From Clostridiales bacterium CCNA10 (GTDB lineage Bacteria > Bacillota > Clostridia > Oscillospirales > Oscillospiraceae), in assembly GCA_003573975.1 (NCBI GenBank), contig AP018533.1:868001-932000 (forward strand): a stretch of DNA of 64,000 bases, given 5' to 3'. The notes under the pieces are model-generated. The model saw only the letters and a program-made list of their open reading frames with translations, was not told the origin of the DNA and did no database searches. This document shows, piece after piece, positions 50,243-58,738 of this stretch. A program made the position numbers and the translations under genes. How positions within the stretch are numbered: position 1 is the stretch's first letter; every line of letters starts with the position of its first letter.

Positions 50243-51073
50243 ATGAGTTATGCCGATCAGGTTTTTATTGAGAATTGCAGAGCGATCCTGAGCAGGGGCG
50301 TCTGGGACACGGACCGGGAGGTCCGGCCCCGCTGGGAGGATGGGACGCCCGCCCACACGGTGAAGCTCTTTGGGGTAGTCAACCGCTATGACCTGCGGGA
50401 GGAGTTCCCGGTCATCACCGTGCGGAAGCAGTATCTGAGATCCGCGGTGGACGAGCTGCTGTGGATCTGGCAGAAGAAGTCCAACAATGTCCATGACCTG
50501 AACAGCCATATCTGGGACGCCTGGGCGGATGAGACGGGCTCCATCGGAAAGGCATACGGCTATCAGCTGGGGGTGAAGCACCACTATCCCCAGGGGGACA
50601 TGGACCAGGTGGACAAGGTGCTGTGGGATCTGAAGCACGACCCCGCCTCCCGCCGGATCCTCACCAGCCTGTACAACCACCACGACCTGAGCGAGATGGC
50701 CCTGTACCCCTGCGCCTACTCCATGACATTCAATGTCAGTGGGAACACCCTGAACGGGATCCTGAACCAGAGATCTCAGGATATGCTCACTGCCAACGGC
50801 TGGAATGTGATGCAGTACGCGGTGCTGCTTCACATGATGGCCCAGGTGTCCGGTCTGGAGGCGGGGGAGCTGATCCATGTCATCGCGGATGCCCACATCT
50901 ATGACCGCCATGTCCCCATTGTGGAGGAGCTGATTGCCCGGACGCCCTATGACGCGCCAGCATTCTGGATGGACCGGAGCGTCACGGACTTCTATGCCTT
51001 CACCCGGGACAGCTTCCGGCTGGAGGGCTATCAGGCCCATCTGCTGGAGGCGAAGATCCCGGTGGCTGTTTGA
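50243..51073 (+). CDS. thyA: Thymidylate synthase
   Basis: 276 aa. Catalytic cysteine C157 in LYPCAYSMTFNV, preceded by R-R-I (ASRRILTSLYN) and followed by NQRSQDM and the dUMP-binding AQVSGLEAGELIHVIADAHI. It methylates dUMP using methylene-tetrahydrofolate and is followed by folA, which recycles the dihydrofolate formed. The family order is well conserved. Confidence 0.96.
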   Translation: MSYADQVFIENCRAILSRGVWDTDREVRPRWEDGTPAHTVKLFGVVNRYDLREEFPVITVRKQYLRSAVDELLWIWQKKSNNVHDLNSHIWDAWADETGSIGKAYGYQLGVKHHYPQGDMDQVDKVLWDLKHDPASRRILTSLYNHHDLSEMALYPCAYSMTFNVSGNTLNGILNQRSQDMLTANGWNVMQYAVLLHMMAQVSGLEAGELIHVIADAHIYDRHVPIVEELIARTPYDAPAFWMDRSVTDFYAFTRDSFRLEGYQAHLLEAKIPVAV

Positions 51074-51110
51074 ATTAGGAATTAGGAATTAGGAATTAGG
51101 AATTAGGAAT
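51074..51110. repeat. Short tandem repeat GAATTAG
   Basis: About four and a half copies of the 7-mer GAATTAG between thyA and folA. Related words (TTAGGAATTAGGAGTTAGG and complement) recur at 63118-63210. Confidence 0.85.
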
Positions 51111-51148
51111 TTGCGCCCATGCGGGAGACGGAGCGAGGAGAGAACGCC

Positions 51149-51628
51149 ATGAATGTGATCGTAGCAGTGGACGAAAATTGGGGCATCGGAAAGGACGGGG
51201 ACCAGCTGGTGTATCTGTCCCAGGACCTGAAGCGGTTCAAGGCGCTGACCACCGGCCATCCGGTGATCCTGGGCCGCAAAACGCTGGCCACCTTTCCCGG
51301 CGGCCGCCCGCTGAAGGGGCGGAGAAATCTGATCCTGTCCCGGGACCCGGCCTTTGCCCAGGAGGGTGCGGAGGTATTTCGGGATCTGGAGGCGTTGCGG
51401 TCCGCTGTATCGGAGGACGCCTTTGTTATCGGCGGCGCCTCGGTATACGAGCAGCTGCTGCCCTGGTGCGATACGGCGTACGTCACCAGGATCCACGCCG
51501 CCTTTCCGGCGGACGTCGTGTTCCCCAATCTGGACCGGGATCCCGATTGGGAACTGGCGGAGGAGGAGCCGCCCCTGGAGCAGGATGGCCTGTTCTTCCA
51601 CTATGTGCGCTACCGGCGGATACGTTGA
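51149..51628 (+). CDS. folA: Dihydrofolate reductase
   Basis: 159 aa from ATG 51149 (AGGAGAG upstream). NVIVAVDENWGIGKDGDQLV holds the usual Trp and Gly of the N-terminal loop, then HPVILGRKTLATFPGGRPLK and VIGGASVYEQLLPWCDTAYV with NADPH-binding residues. It regenerates tetrahydrofolate used by ThyA, whose gene lies 75 bp upstream. An earlier in-frame ATG at 51119 gives only a tail without family match. Confidence 0.95.
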   Translation: MNVIVAVDENWGIGKDGDQLVYLSQDLKRFKALTTGHPVILGRKTLATFPGGRPLKGRRNLILSRDPAFAQEGAEVFRDLEALRSAVSEDAFVIGGASVYEQLLPWCDTAYVTRIHAAFPADVVFPNLDRDPDWELAEEEPPLEQDGLFFHYVRYRRIR

Positions 51629-51692
51629 CGGTCGCCCCGGCGAGTGGGGAGACATCATAACTATGAGCGGAGAAACTTGCTTCAGAAAAAAC

Positions 51693-51730
51693 ACCGTGCG
51701 GCCAGCGTTTGTAGACGCTGGCCGCACGGT
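51693..51730. terminator. Bidirectional terminator
   Basis: ACCGTGCGGCCAGCGT and ACGCTGGCCGCACGGT with a six-base loop; A-run on the left and ATTTC on the right. It separates folA from the convergent DUF3795 gene. Confidence 0.9.
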
Positions 51731-51733
51731 ATT

Positions 51734-52078
51734 TCAAAATATGGCCTGTTTTTTGAGATTTTCCAGTGCTTCCGGGCGGTTTGACAGGATCGCGCCCACC
51801 GTTGGACAGGTCTCCAGCTCCGGGCAGTTGCCGCAAGTGGCGGCGCCCCGCTTTAAGGCGCACTGGCGGATGCCGCAGAGATGGTCACAGAATACGGTTT
51901 TGACCCCCTCGGTGCAGCAGCCCTGGCAGTTGATATGTTCCGGCAGGATGGGGGCGTTATTCAATTCAGCCCACAGTTTTGCGGTCCTTTCCCGCAGGGC
52001 CTGGTCGTTATGGAGCGTTGCAAGGTATGCGTCGCATGAGGCACAGTTCAGCCCGCAGTAAGCGATCAGATCATCCAT
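51734..52078 (-). CDS. DUF3795-domain protein, cysteine-rich
   Basis: 114 aa from ATG 52078. YCGLNCASCDAYLAT, INCQGCCTEG, FCDHLCGIRQCALKRG and TCGNCPELETCP give repeated CxxC pairs typical of DUF3795 proteins, probably Zn- or Fe-S-binding. Function unknown. Start chosen because AGGAGG lies upstream of it. Confidence 0.85.
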   Translation of the reverse strand: MDDLIAYCGLNCASCDAYLATLHNDQALRERTAKLWAELNNAPILPEHINCQGCCTEGVKTVFCDHLCGIRQCALKRGAATCGNCPELETCPTVGAILSNRPEALENLKKQAIF

Positions 52079-52147
52079 GGCTGTATCCTCCTGAACTATT
52101 TGGTGATTCCGTTCTGCTGCCATTCGGAGGGTATGAAACGGTGGGGC

Positions 52148-53317
52148 TCAGCCGCCCAGATGCAGGCCGCCCTGACTGGAGAGGCCGTCCTTGGCCAGCA
52201 TCCGCTCCAGCACCTCCACGTCGGTGGTGATGTCCAGCGCATCCCCCTGGAACAGCTGGTCCAGCTGCTTCTCAAAGCCCTCTACCACCTTGTCCATCAT
52301 ATTTTCGATGCGCTCCATAGCGGCGGAGATGTTCTGGCCATCCACCTCCTGATCCTCCAACTGGGCATAGGAACGGAGGATCTTCAGGGTGGTGGGGAGG
52401 TAATAGCTCAAAAAGCTGTGGAGCTGCGGCGATTTCTGAGGATGGCTGCGCTGGTACTCAAACACCTTGGCGGTGATGACGCCGATGCGGTCGATCTGCT
52501 GGCTGAGCTTGGGATTGTCGATCTGGTCGTTGATGGCGCGGATCTCTTGAAGCACAGCGCCCTGGGGATCCTCCTCGGGGGGAGCCTCTTTGGGAGGTTC
52601 AGGCTGCGCGGGGGGAGGATCGGACAGCCCCTCGCCGGAGAGCACCAGGCGGTCGTTTCCATAGTCCAGATAGCCCATGGGGAAGAGACCGTCATCCAGC
52701 ATATCGGACAGCTCATCCCGAACCTTGGCAGGGGCGGTTCCCAGCGCAGCGGAGAGGGCGCTGACCGAGATCACAGTGCGGGAGCCCAGCATAGCCAGAT
52801 ATTTCCGGCAGCGGCGGACCTTGTTCCGCTTCCGCAGGCCGACCCACAGACAGCCCAGGCTGCCAAAGAAGAAGCATAGGAAGGGAAGCGTGGCCTCCAG
52901 ATACCAGGCCACATCTGGGAGCATCCACAGACTGCCGGCCAGGGCGGAGACAGAGGTGAAGCCGAAGATCAGGCTCAGGATCCCGCCCACCACGGTGAGG
53001 CGTCTGGCCTGGACGGACAGCCGGGTGAGGACCTGAACGGAGACGGGGGCCGAAGGCGTCTGATTCTGGGCGGCCCCGTTCTGGACCGTGCGGGCCCCCA
53101 CTGAGCCGTGTTGCTGGGTATAGTAGGGGTGCTGTCCCCGGACGTTGGGCTTTTTGCGGCCTCCGCCGAGCACCTTGACAACGATCATCAGGATGCCCAC
53201 AGGGGGGAAGAAGAACAGGCAGAGGACTGCGGCGAGCCAGAAACCACGGTCGCCGGAGCCCCGGTTCCGGCGGGACGGGCTGCCGGATGCGCTGTTTTGA
53301 TAGGAATGCTGCTCCAT
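52148..53317 (-). CDS. XpaC-like membrane protein (5-bromo-4-chloroindolyl phosphate hydrolysis family)
   Basis: 389 aa. Two N-terminal hydrophobic segments (LAAVLCLFFFPPVGILMIVV and another pair at about 105-160) and a C-terminal helical cytoplasmic domain (AINDQIDNPKLSQQIDRIGV, SFLSYYLPTTLKILRSYAQL) match the XpaC family. Its biochemical activity is not established; relatives are often next to tellurite-resistance TelA proteins. The Pro/Gln-rich linker is low complexity. Confidence 0.83.
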   Translation of the reverse strand: MEQHSYQNSASGSPSRRNRGSGDRGFWLAAVLCLFFFPPVGILMIVVKVLGGGRKKPNVRGQHPYYTQQHGSVGARTVQNGAAQNQTPSAPVSVQVLTRLSVQARRLTVVGGILSLIFGFTSVSALAGSLWMLPDVAWYLEATLPFLCFFFGSLGCLWVGLRKRNKVRRCRKYLAMLGSRTVISVSALSAALGTAPAKVRDELSDMLDDGLFPMGYLDYGNDRLVLSGEGLSDPPPAQPEPPKEAPPEEDPQGAVLQEIRAINDQIDNPKLSQQIDRIGVITAKVFEYQRSHPQKSPQLHSFLSYYLPTTLKILRSYAQLEDQEVDGQNISAAMERIENMMDKVVEGFEKQLDQLFQGDALDITTDVEVLERMLAKDGLSSQGGLHLGG

Positions 53318-53530
53318 AATTATTGACCTCCAGCCGAACAGAATGAAAACTCAAGATAAGAATATCATATCAGAGAGAAGCAAAAAAGAGATTGAGTTTC
53401 TCTTAAAATTCCATGAAGAAACTCCGGGAGGCACGCCCTCCCCCGGGCTGCGTGAGACGATTATACCGCATGAAAGCGGAAAAGTAAACGCTTCTCCCGG
53501 AAAATTCAGCGGACTGTAACTGTTCTGTAA

Positions 53531-53559
53531 TTGTAAGGGAGGAACGCCGATGCTATAAT
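53531..53559 (+). promoter_or_regulatory. Promoter of non-coding element B
   Basis: TTGTAA (53531-53536), 17-bp spacer, TATAAT (53554-53559). Confidence 0.75.
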
Positions 53560-53819
53560 AATGTCTGCTGAATCGACCGGAAATCGGCTGATCCGCGCGG
53601 AGGCAGCCGCGCAGCTTCATAAAACGGCTCAAAGGGACCGATTTATGGAGTTCGGACCTTGCTGCAACGCGTCGTGCCGCAGGAATACTCTGTGTTCCCG
53701 TGGAGGGTGAAAAGGGTTTGGACTGGGTGGCCCAAAACGCTTGCAGGGGAACAGATCCAATTTGCCTGATCAGACCTGGCGTTCCATGCTTGTGGCTTGG
53801 ATCCGTACGCATTTATAAT
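53554..53819 (+). ncRNA. Structured RNA element, copy B (unnamed family)
   Basis: 266 bp, paralogue of element A (45425-45690). Helices in B: GAATCGACCG with CGGCTGATC, GCGCGG with CCGCGC (weak in A), CATAAAA with TTTATG, GGAATAC with GTGTTCC, and GGAAC with GTTCC around the shared loop ATTTGCCTGAT. Stems differ from A while paired, loops stay the same. It has the same promoter-like TTGTGG ... TATAAT at its 3' end (18-bp spacer) toward the VanW-like gene. No ORF is shared between A and B. Confidence 0.72.
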
Positions 53820-53936
53820 AGCACCTGGTACATAGAGACGCTTCAGGCCGGGACCGGCCGAACATGGAGCGGTACATCACTGCCGGCGGCGCGGGGCCTT
53901 GTCGGTTCGGGCGTACCGGTGTGGAGGAGCTGGATT

Positions 53937-55778
53937 ATGGGAAAACGAGAGCTTGCCAGAGAGCCTTCGGGCGAGCAGGGCAGGAAGAAAAACAAAAAAA
54001 TATGGGTCATCTCAGGAACTGCCGCGGCAGTGCTGCTAGGAGGCTACCTGGGGCTGTGTGCCTGGGTGAACGGGACCGACCGGATCCTTCCCAATGTATC
54101 GGTGGCCGGCCTGGATGTGTCCGGCATGACCGTGGAGGAGGCACAGACCGCCCTGGACCGGGCCATGGAGGAGTACGGCGGCCAGATCATTGGCCTGGTG
54201 TCCTATGACGGTCAGCTGTGGTCCATTGCGGCGGATAAGATGGGATATGGCTGGTCCTTTCCGGCCGAGGCCGCGGGCGCGGTGGGCCGGGAAAACTTCC
54301 TCACCGGCGGCGGCGTCTATCTGACCCAGCTGCTGGGCCGGGAGCACCGGATCTCCGCCCCGAGATGGGACTGCACGGCCCTGGATGAGACCGTGGACCG
54401 GGTGGAGGCCGAGACAGGGGGCAGCGTGACCGAGGCGTCCTATCAGCTGGAGGGCGATGCCCTGGTGATGACAAAGGGCAGGACCGGCCAGGCCATCGAC
54501 CGCAGCCAGGTCCGAGACAGCCTCTGGTCCGCGGTGGAGGAGGCCATGGAGCAGAAGTTCGGCGGCGCGGAAGGGGCCGTGGAGGTGGAAAATCCTCTCA
54601 TGCCCCAGGAGACACCGCCCCAGGAGCCGGACTTCCAGGCCATCCACGGCGCGGTGGCGGTGGAGCCCCAGAGCGCCCAGTACGACCGGGAGACCGGGGC
54701 GGTCACCGACCATGTGGTGGGCGTGGACTTTGATGTGGAGGCGCTGAAGGCCGCCTATGAGCAGGCGGGAGAGGGGGAGACCTTCTCCATCCCGGTGACC
54801 CTGACCCAGCCGGAGGAGACGAAGCAGAGCCTGGAGGCCAAGCTGTTCCTGGATCTGCTGGGGGAGGGGACCACCAATGTGGGCGGCTCCTCCAGCCGGA
54901 AGCACAATGTAAAGCTCTCGGCTCAGGCCTGCAACGGGGTGATCCTGATGCCCGGGGAGGTGTTCTCCTATAACAACACCACCGGCAGCCGCTCCGCCTC
55001 CAAGGGCTATCTGGCCGCGCCGGTGTACTCCGGCGACGCTTCGGTGGACGAGGTGGGCGGCGGCATCTGCCAGACCTCCTCTACCATCTACTACGCGGTG
55101 CTCCATACAAACCTGAAGATCGTGGAGCGCCGGGCCCACCGCTTCAACACCGGCTATGTGCCGGAGGGCATGGACGCCACGGTGTACTATGGTCAGACGG
55201 ACTTCCGCTTTGAGAACAGCACGGACTACCCCATCAAGATCGTTACCTCCAGCTATGACCAGGGGGGCAAGCGGAAGCTGAACGTCAAGATCTATGGGAC
55301 CAATGTGGACGGCGTCCGGGCCGAGCCCAAGAGCACGGTCTATGAGACAGTGACTCCCACCACCCAGTATAAGGCGGATGAATCCATCCCCCGGGGGACC
55401 ACAAAGGTGGACAGCAAGCAGAACCCCTACACCGGAAAGTCGGCCCAGACCTACCGGTATGTCTATGACCGGGACGGGAACCTGCTGGAAAAGCAGGATA
55501 TGGGGAAGAGCGTGTACAAAATGCGGCCCAAGACCATCCTGTATAACCCCGCCGACGGAGACCCCGCCACCTGGCCCAATGGCGTCCCGCCGGTCCCGGA
55601 GGTCCCTCCGGCGGAGACCGTACCGGAGACGCCTGCGGAAAACGCGGGGGCAGAGACGCCGCTGGAGGATCCGGGGACAGAGGCCCCGGCAGGGTCCGGC
55701 GGCGGACAGGAGCTCCCTCCCGCGGAGGAGCCTCCGGCCCAGGATCTGGCGGTGGACGATCCGGCTCAGGCCGTTTGA
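53937..55778 (+). CDS. VanW-family cell-wall protein
   Basis: 613 aa from ATG 53937 (GGAGGAG upstream). A basic cytoplasmic start (KRELAREPSGEQGRKKNK), one membrane helix (WVISGTAAAVLLGGYLGLCA), two YoaR-like putative peptidoglycan-binding repeats (about 45-300), the VanW domain (about 320-480, NNTTGSRSASKGYLAAPVYS, GGGICQTSSTIYYAVLHTNL) and a Pro/Glu-rich tail. VanW-like proteins are extracellular and of unknown catalytic role. The upstream transcript likely starts in or near RNA element B. Confidence 0.9.
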   Translation: MGKRELAREPSGEQGRKKNKKIWVISGTAAAVLLGGYLGLCAWVNGTDRILPNVSVAGLDVSGMTVEEAQTALDRAMEEYGGQIIGLVSYDGQLWSIAADKMGYGWSFPAEAAGAVGRENFLTGGGVYLTQLLGREHRISAPRWDCTALDETVDRVEAETGGSVTEASYQLEGDALVMTKGRTGQAIDRSQVRDSLWSAVEEAMEQKFGGAEGAVEVENPLMPQETPPQEPDFQAIHGAVAVEPQSAQYDRETGAVTDHVVGVDFDVEALKAAYEQAGEGETFSIPVTLTQPEETKQSLEAKLFLDLLGEGTTNVGGSSSRKHNVKLSAQACNGVILMPGEVFSYNNTTGSRSASKGYLAAPVYSGDASVDEVGGGICQTSSTIYYAVLHTNLKIVERRAHRFNTGYVPEGMDATVYYGQTDFRFENSTDYPIKIVTSSYDQGGKRKLNVKIYGTNVDGVRAEPKSTVYETVTPTTQYKADESIPRGTTKVDSKQNPYTGKSAQTYRYVYDRDGNLLEKQDMGKSVYKMRPKTILYNPADGDPATWPNGVPPVPEVPPAETVPETPAENAGAETPLEDPGTEAPAGSGGGQELPPAEEPPAQDLAVDDPAQAV

Positions 55779-55800
55779 CACGCAAAGAAGGTGACAAGGT

Positions 55801-56475
55801 ATGTTTCAGGGATTTTCCCAGGAGGCGGTGGACTTTTTGTGGGGCATCCGCTTCAACAATGAGCGCGGCTGGTTCGAGGCCCATAAAGAAGAGTACCTGA
55901 CCCTGGTGGCCGGGCCTATGCGGGAGCTGGGGGAACAGGTCCACGCCGCGGTGGAGGAGGAGTTTTCCAAACTCGGGCTGAACCTCCACGTCTCCCGGAT
56001 CTATCGTGACGCCCGGCGGCTCCACGGGCGCGGCCCCTATAAGGACCACTTGTGGTTCACTCTGCGGCGGCCAAAGGAGGAGTGGGTCAGCCAGCCGGCG
56101 TTCTATTTTGAGCTGGCCCCGGAGTATTACAGCATGGGGATGGGCTGGTACGACGCCACGCCCCTGACCATGGCCAAGCTGCGGGCCCGGATCGACCGGG
56201 ACCCCAAGCCCCTGGAGCGGCTGGCCCGCCGGCTGGAAAGGTCGGAGTTCCGGCTGGAGGGGGCGGAGTACAAGCGGACCAAGGGGGACCCGGGCGGGCT
56301 GCTGGCCCCCTGGTACAACCGGAAGAGCATCGCTATCTCCCGGGATGAGAACTGCGGCGGCCTTCTCTTTCAGCCGGAGCTGGCGGAGCAGGTGATCCAG
56401 GGCTTCCGCTTTTTGAAGCCCTATTATGAGTACCTCTTTTCCCTGGCGGGGGATCCCACGCCGGAGGGAATGTGA
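55801..56475 (+). CDS. DUF2461-family protein
   Basis: 224 aa. FSQEAVDFLWGIRFNNERGW, SRIYRDARRLHGRGPYKDHL and FELAPEYYSMGMGWYDATPL are the conserved blocks of TIGR02453/DUF2461. No enzymatic function is known. AAGGTGACAAGG precedes the ATG, 22 bp after the VanW stop. Confidence 0.9.
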   Translation: MFQGFSQEAVDFLWGIRFNNERGWFEAHKEEYLTLVAGPMRELGEQVHAAVEEEFSKLGLNLHVSRIYRDARRLHGRGPYKDHLWFTLRRPKEEWVSQPAFYFELAPEYYSMGMGWYDATPLTMAKLRARIDRDPKPLERLARRLERSEFRLEGAEYKRTKGDPGGLLAPWYNRKSIAISRDENCGGLLFQPELAEQVIQGFRFLKPYYEYLFSLAGDPTPEGM

Positions 56476-56499
56476 CAGGGAAACAAGACAAAGAACGGA

Positions 56500-56531
56500 A
56501 ACGGGCGTCCCGGCTGGGACGCCCGTTTTGT
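56500..56531. terminator. Bidirectional terminator
   Basis: AACGGGCGTCC and GGGACGCCCGTT with TTT, between convergent DUF2461 and HAD genes. Confidence 0.88.
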
Positions 56532-56532
56532 G

Positions 56533-57204
56533 TTATGTTGTAAGGAGATGGTCCAGCAGCTCCCGCACCTCCAGAAGAGAGGTGCAGCGCCGGAACAGCA
56601 GACGCTCCAGCTCCGGGGCGGGCGGGATCAGGTCGGGGACCATGACCACCGGCATCCCGGCGGCGTGGGCGGAGAGGATCCCGTTGCGGGAGTCCTCGAT
56701 GGCCAGCGTGCGGGACGGAGCGGTCCCCAGGGCGCGGCAGGCCAGCTGATAGATCTCCGGGTCCGGCTTGCTGTGCTCCACCTGGTCGCCGGTGACCACG
56801 GCGGAGAAGCAGGGCCCCAGACCGGTCATCTCCATGCGCCGATGGGTGCGCTCCCGATTGGTGGAGGTGGCCAGGGCAGCTGGGATCCCGCGGGCGGTCA
56901 GAAACTCCAGGATCTCCCGGACGCCCGGCTTGAGCGGGACGCCCTCCTGCTCCATCCGCGCCTGAGAGCGGGCGGAGCAGGTGAGCAGAAAGGTCTCCCG
57001 GGGAAAATCCGGCCCAAACAGGTCCAGCATCTTTTGGAGGATGTCGGCCCGGTTCTGCCCCACGAATTCTAAATAGGCCCGCCCTACCTGGGGCCAGTTC
57101 AGCTCCGTGCTGACGGCGTTCCAGGTCTCCTGGGACAGGCGCTCTGTGTCGAACAGGACCCCGTCCACGTCAAAGACCACGCCCTCCAGGTCGAAGCGGC
57201 TCAT
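56533..57204 (-). CDS. HAD-family phosphatase, beta-phosphoglucomutase-like
   Basis: 223 aa. Motif I DVDGVLFDTE (about 12-21), cap helices, motif II ATSTN (about 112), motif III K in HSKPDPEIY and motif IV EDSRNGI. This is subclass IA. Substrate unknown (sugar phosphates, phosphoglycolate and similar are possible). Its start overlaps purD by 4 bp, so it is translated with the purine operon. Confidence 0.9.
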   Translation of the reverse strand: MSRFDLEGVVFDVDGVLFDTERLSQETWNAVSTELNWPQVGRAYLEFVGQNRADILQKMLDLFGPDFPRETFLLTCSARSQARMEQEGVPLKPGVREILEFLTARGIPAALATSTNRERTHRRMEMTGLGPCFSAVVTGDQVEHSKPDPEIYQLACRALGTAPSRTLAIEDSRNGILSAHAAGMPVVMVPDLIPPAPELERLLFRRCTSLLEVRELLDHLLTT

Positions 57205-58457
57205 ACCTTACCGATGTCCGTGCGGAAGTGCATATCCTGGAAGGAGATGGGCTTACAGGCGGCGTAAGCCTGTTCAATGGCCTCCTCCAGGCTGCCGCCC
57301 ACGGCGGTGACGCCCAGCACCCGGCCGCCTGCGGTGAGGATCCGGCCGTCCCCGTCCCGCTTGGTGCCCGCGTGGAACACGGTGGCCAGCTTTCCGGCCT
57401 CTTCCAGACCGGAGATGGGGTAGCCGCTCTGATACTGGACGGGGTAGCCGCCGGAGGCCAGGACGATGCAGCAGGCCGCTCCCTCCTTCCACCGGATGTC
57501 CACCTGATCCAGGGTGCCGTTGACGCAGGCCTGGAAAACATCCATCAGGTCGGTGTCCAGCATGGACAGGATGGGCTGGGTTTCCGGGTCGCCGAAGCGG
57601 GCGTTGTACTCCACCACCTTGGGGCCGTCCTGGGTGAGCATCAGACCGAAGTAGAGCACACCCTGGAAGGGGCGTCCCTCCGCCTGCATGGCCTTCACCG
57701 TGGGCAGGAAGATCTTTTCCATGCACTCCGCGGCGATGGCGGGGGTGTAGTTGGGGGAGGGGCAGAAGGCGCCCATACCGCCGGTGTTGGGGCCCTGATT
57801 GCCGTCATAGGCCCGCTTGTGGTCCTGGGAGGACAGCATGGGGACCAGGTGCTCCCCGTCGCAGAAGGCCAGCACGGTGACCTCGGGGCCTACCATACAC
57901 TCCTCGATGACCACGGTGGAGCCGCTCTTGCCGAACTTGTGGTCCTGCATCATGGAGCGCACGGCCTCCTCGGCCTCTTCCACGGTGGAGGCTACCACCA
58001 CACCCTTGCCCAGAGCCAAACCGTCCGCCTTGACTACGATGGGAGCACCCTGCCGGTGGATGTAGGCCAGGGCCTGCTCCATGTCGGTGAAGGTCTCATA
58101 CTGGGCGGTGGGGATGTGGTACTTTTTCATCAGCTCCTTGGAGAACGCCTTGCTGGCCTCCAGAATGGCGGCGTTGGCCCGGGGGCCGAAGGCGGGGATG
58201 CCCGCCGCCTCCAGGGCGTCCACCATGCCCAAAGCCAGGGGATCGTCCGGGGCCACCATGACAAAGTCCATGGCGTTGTCCTTGGCCCAGGCCACCATGT
58301 CCTCCACATCGGTGGCCTTGATGGGCACACACTGGGCCACCTGGGCGATGCCCCCGTTGCCGGGGGCGCAGTACAGCTCAGAAACTTTGGGGCTCTGGGC
58401 CAGCTTCCAGCAGATGGCGTGCTCACGCCCGCCTCCGCCGACGACTAATACTTTCAT
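57201..58457 (-). CDS. purD: Phosphoribosylamine-glycine ligase
   Basis: 418 aa from ATG 58457 (GAGAGGAG upstream; longer forms lack family match). N-terminal MKVLVVGGGGREHAICWKLA, ATP-grasp middle (GAPIVVKADGLALGKGVVVA, then GPEVTVLAFCDGEH), and GPNTGGMGAFCPSP and EYNARFGDPETQ (here VEYNARFGDPETQ) are diagnostic. It is the second step of purine synthesis, joining glycine to phosphoribosylamine. Confidence 0.97.
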   Translation of the reverse strand: MKVLVVGGGGREHAICWKLAQSPKVSELYCAPGNGGIAQVAQCVPIKATDVEDMVAWAKDNAMDFVMVAPDDPLALGMVDALEAAGIPAFGPRANAAILEASKAFSKELMKKYHIPTAQYETFTDMEQALAYIHRQGAPIVVKADGLALGKGVVVASTVEEAEEAVRSMMQDHKFGKSGSTVVIEECMVGPEVTVLAFCDGEHLVPMLSSQDHKRAYDGNQGPNTGGMGAFCPSPNYTPAIAAECMEKIFLPTVKAMQAEGRPFQGVLYFGLMLTQDGPKVVEYNARFGDPETQPILSMLDTDLMDVFQACVNGTLDQVDIRWKEGAACCIVLASGGYPVQYQSGYPISGLEEAGKLATVFHAGTKRDGDGRILTAGGRVLGVTAVGGSLEEAIEQAYAACKPISFQDMHFRTDIGKV

Positions 58458-58738
58458 ATTATATATTATGCTCCTCTCAATATGGGCGGCGACGGCCGCC
58501 CCTACAAAATAGGTGGGATGTATTGCAGGCCGCGGCCCGGGCCAGCTTCTCTTGCCCCTGTGGGGCAATTCACCATCTCACGCCCTGAAAAATAGCTTCA
58601 GATACGTTGCAGGGTGTGACCACGGATCATATCACAAGGTCCCCGGAGTCCGTATAGGGGCGGGTGTTCTCACCCGCCCGCGGGCCGATGGGGACATCGG
58701 CCCCTACAGACAGGGGGACGGCCTGCCCGTTGTGTTAT
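58458..58738. other. Intergenic region with palindromic elements
   Basis: 281 bp between purD and purH. GGGCGGC with GCCGCCC (58484-58501), GGGCGGGTG with CACCCGCCC (58658-58679) and GGCCGATG with CATCGGCC (about 58683-58702), each flanked by TAGGGG or CCCCTACA. This is the look of REP/BIME-like elements common in these genomes. No gene seen. Confidence 0.65.

Noticed and set aside
53700..53936. Upstream extension of the VanW-like protein
   Set aside because: The frame stays open but runs through the RNA element B, gives no family match, and the ATG at 53937 has GGAGGAG and begins the typical basic-plus-membrane start.
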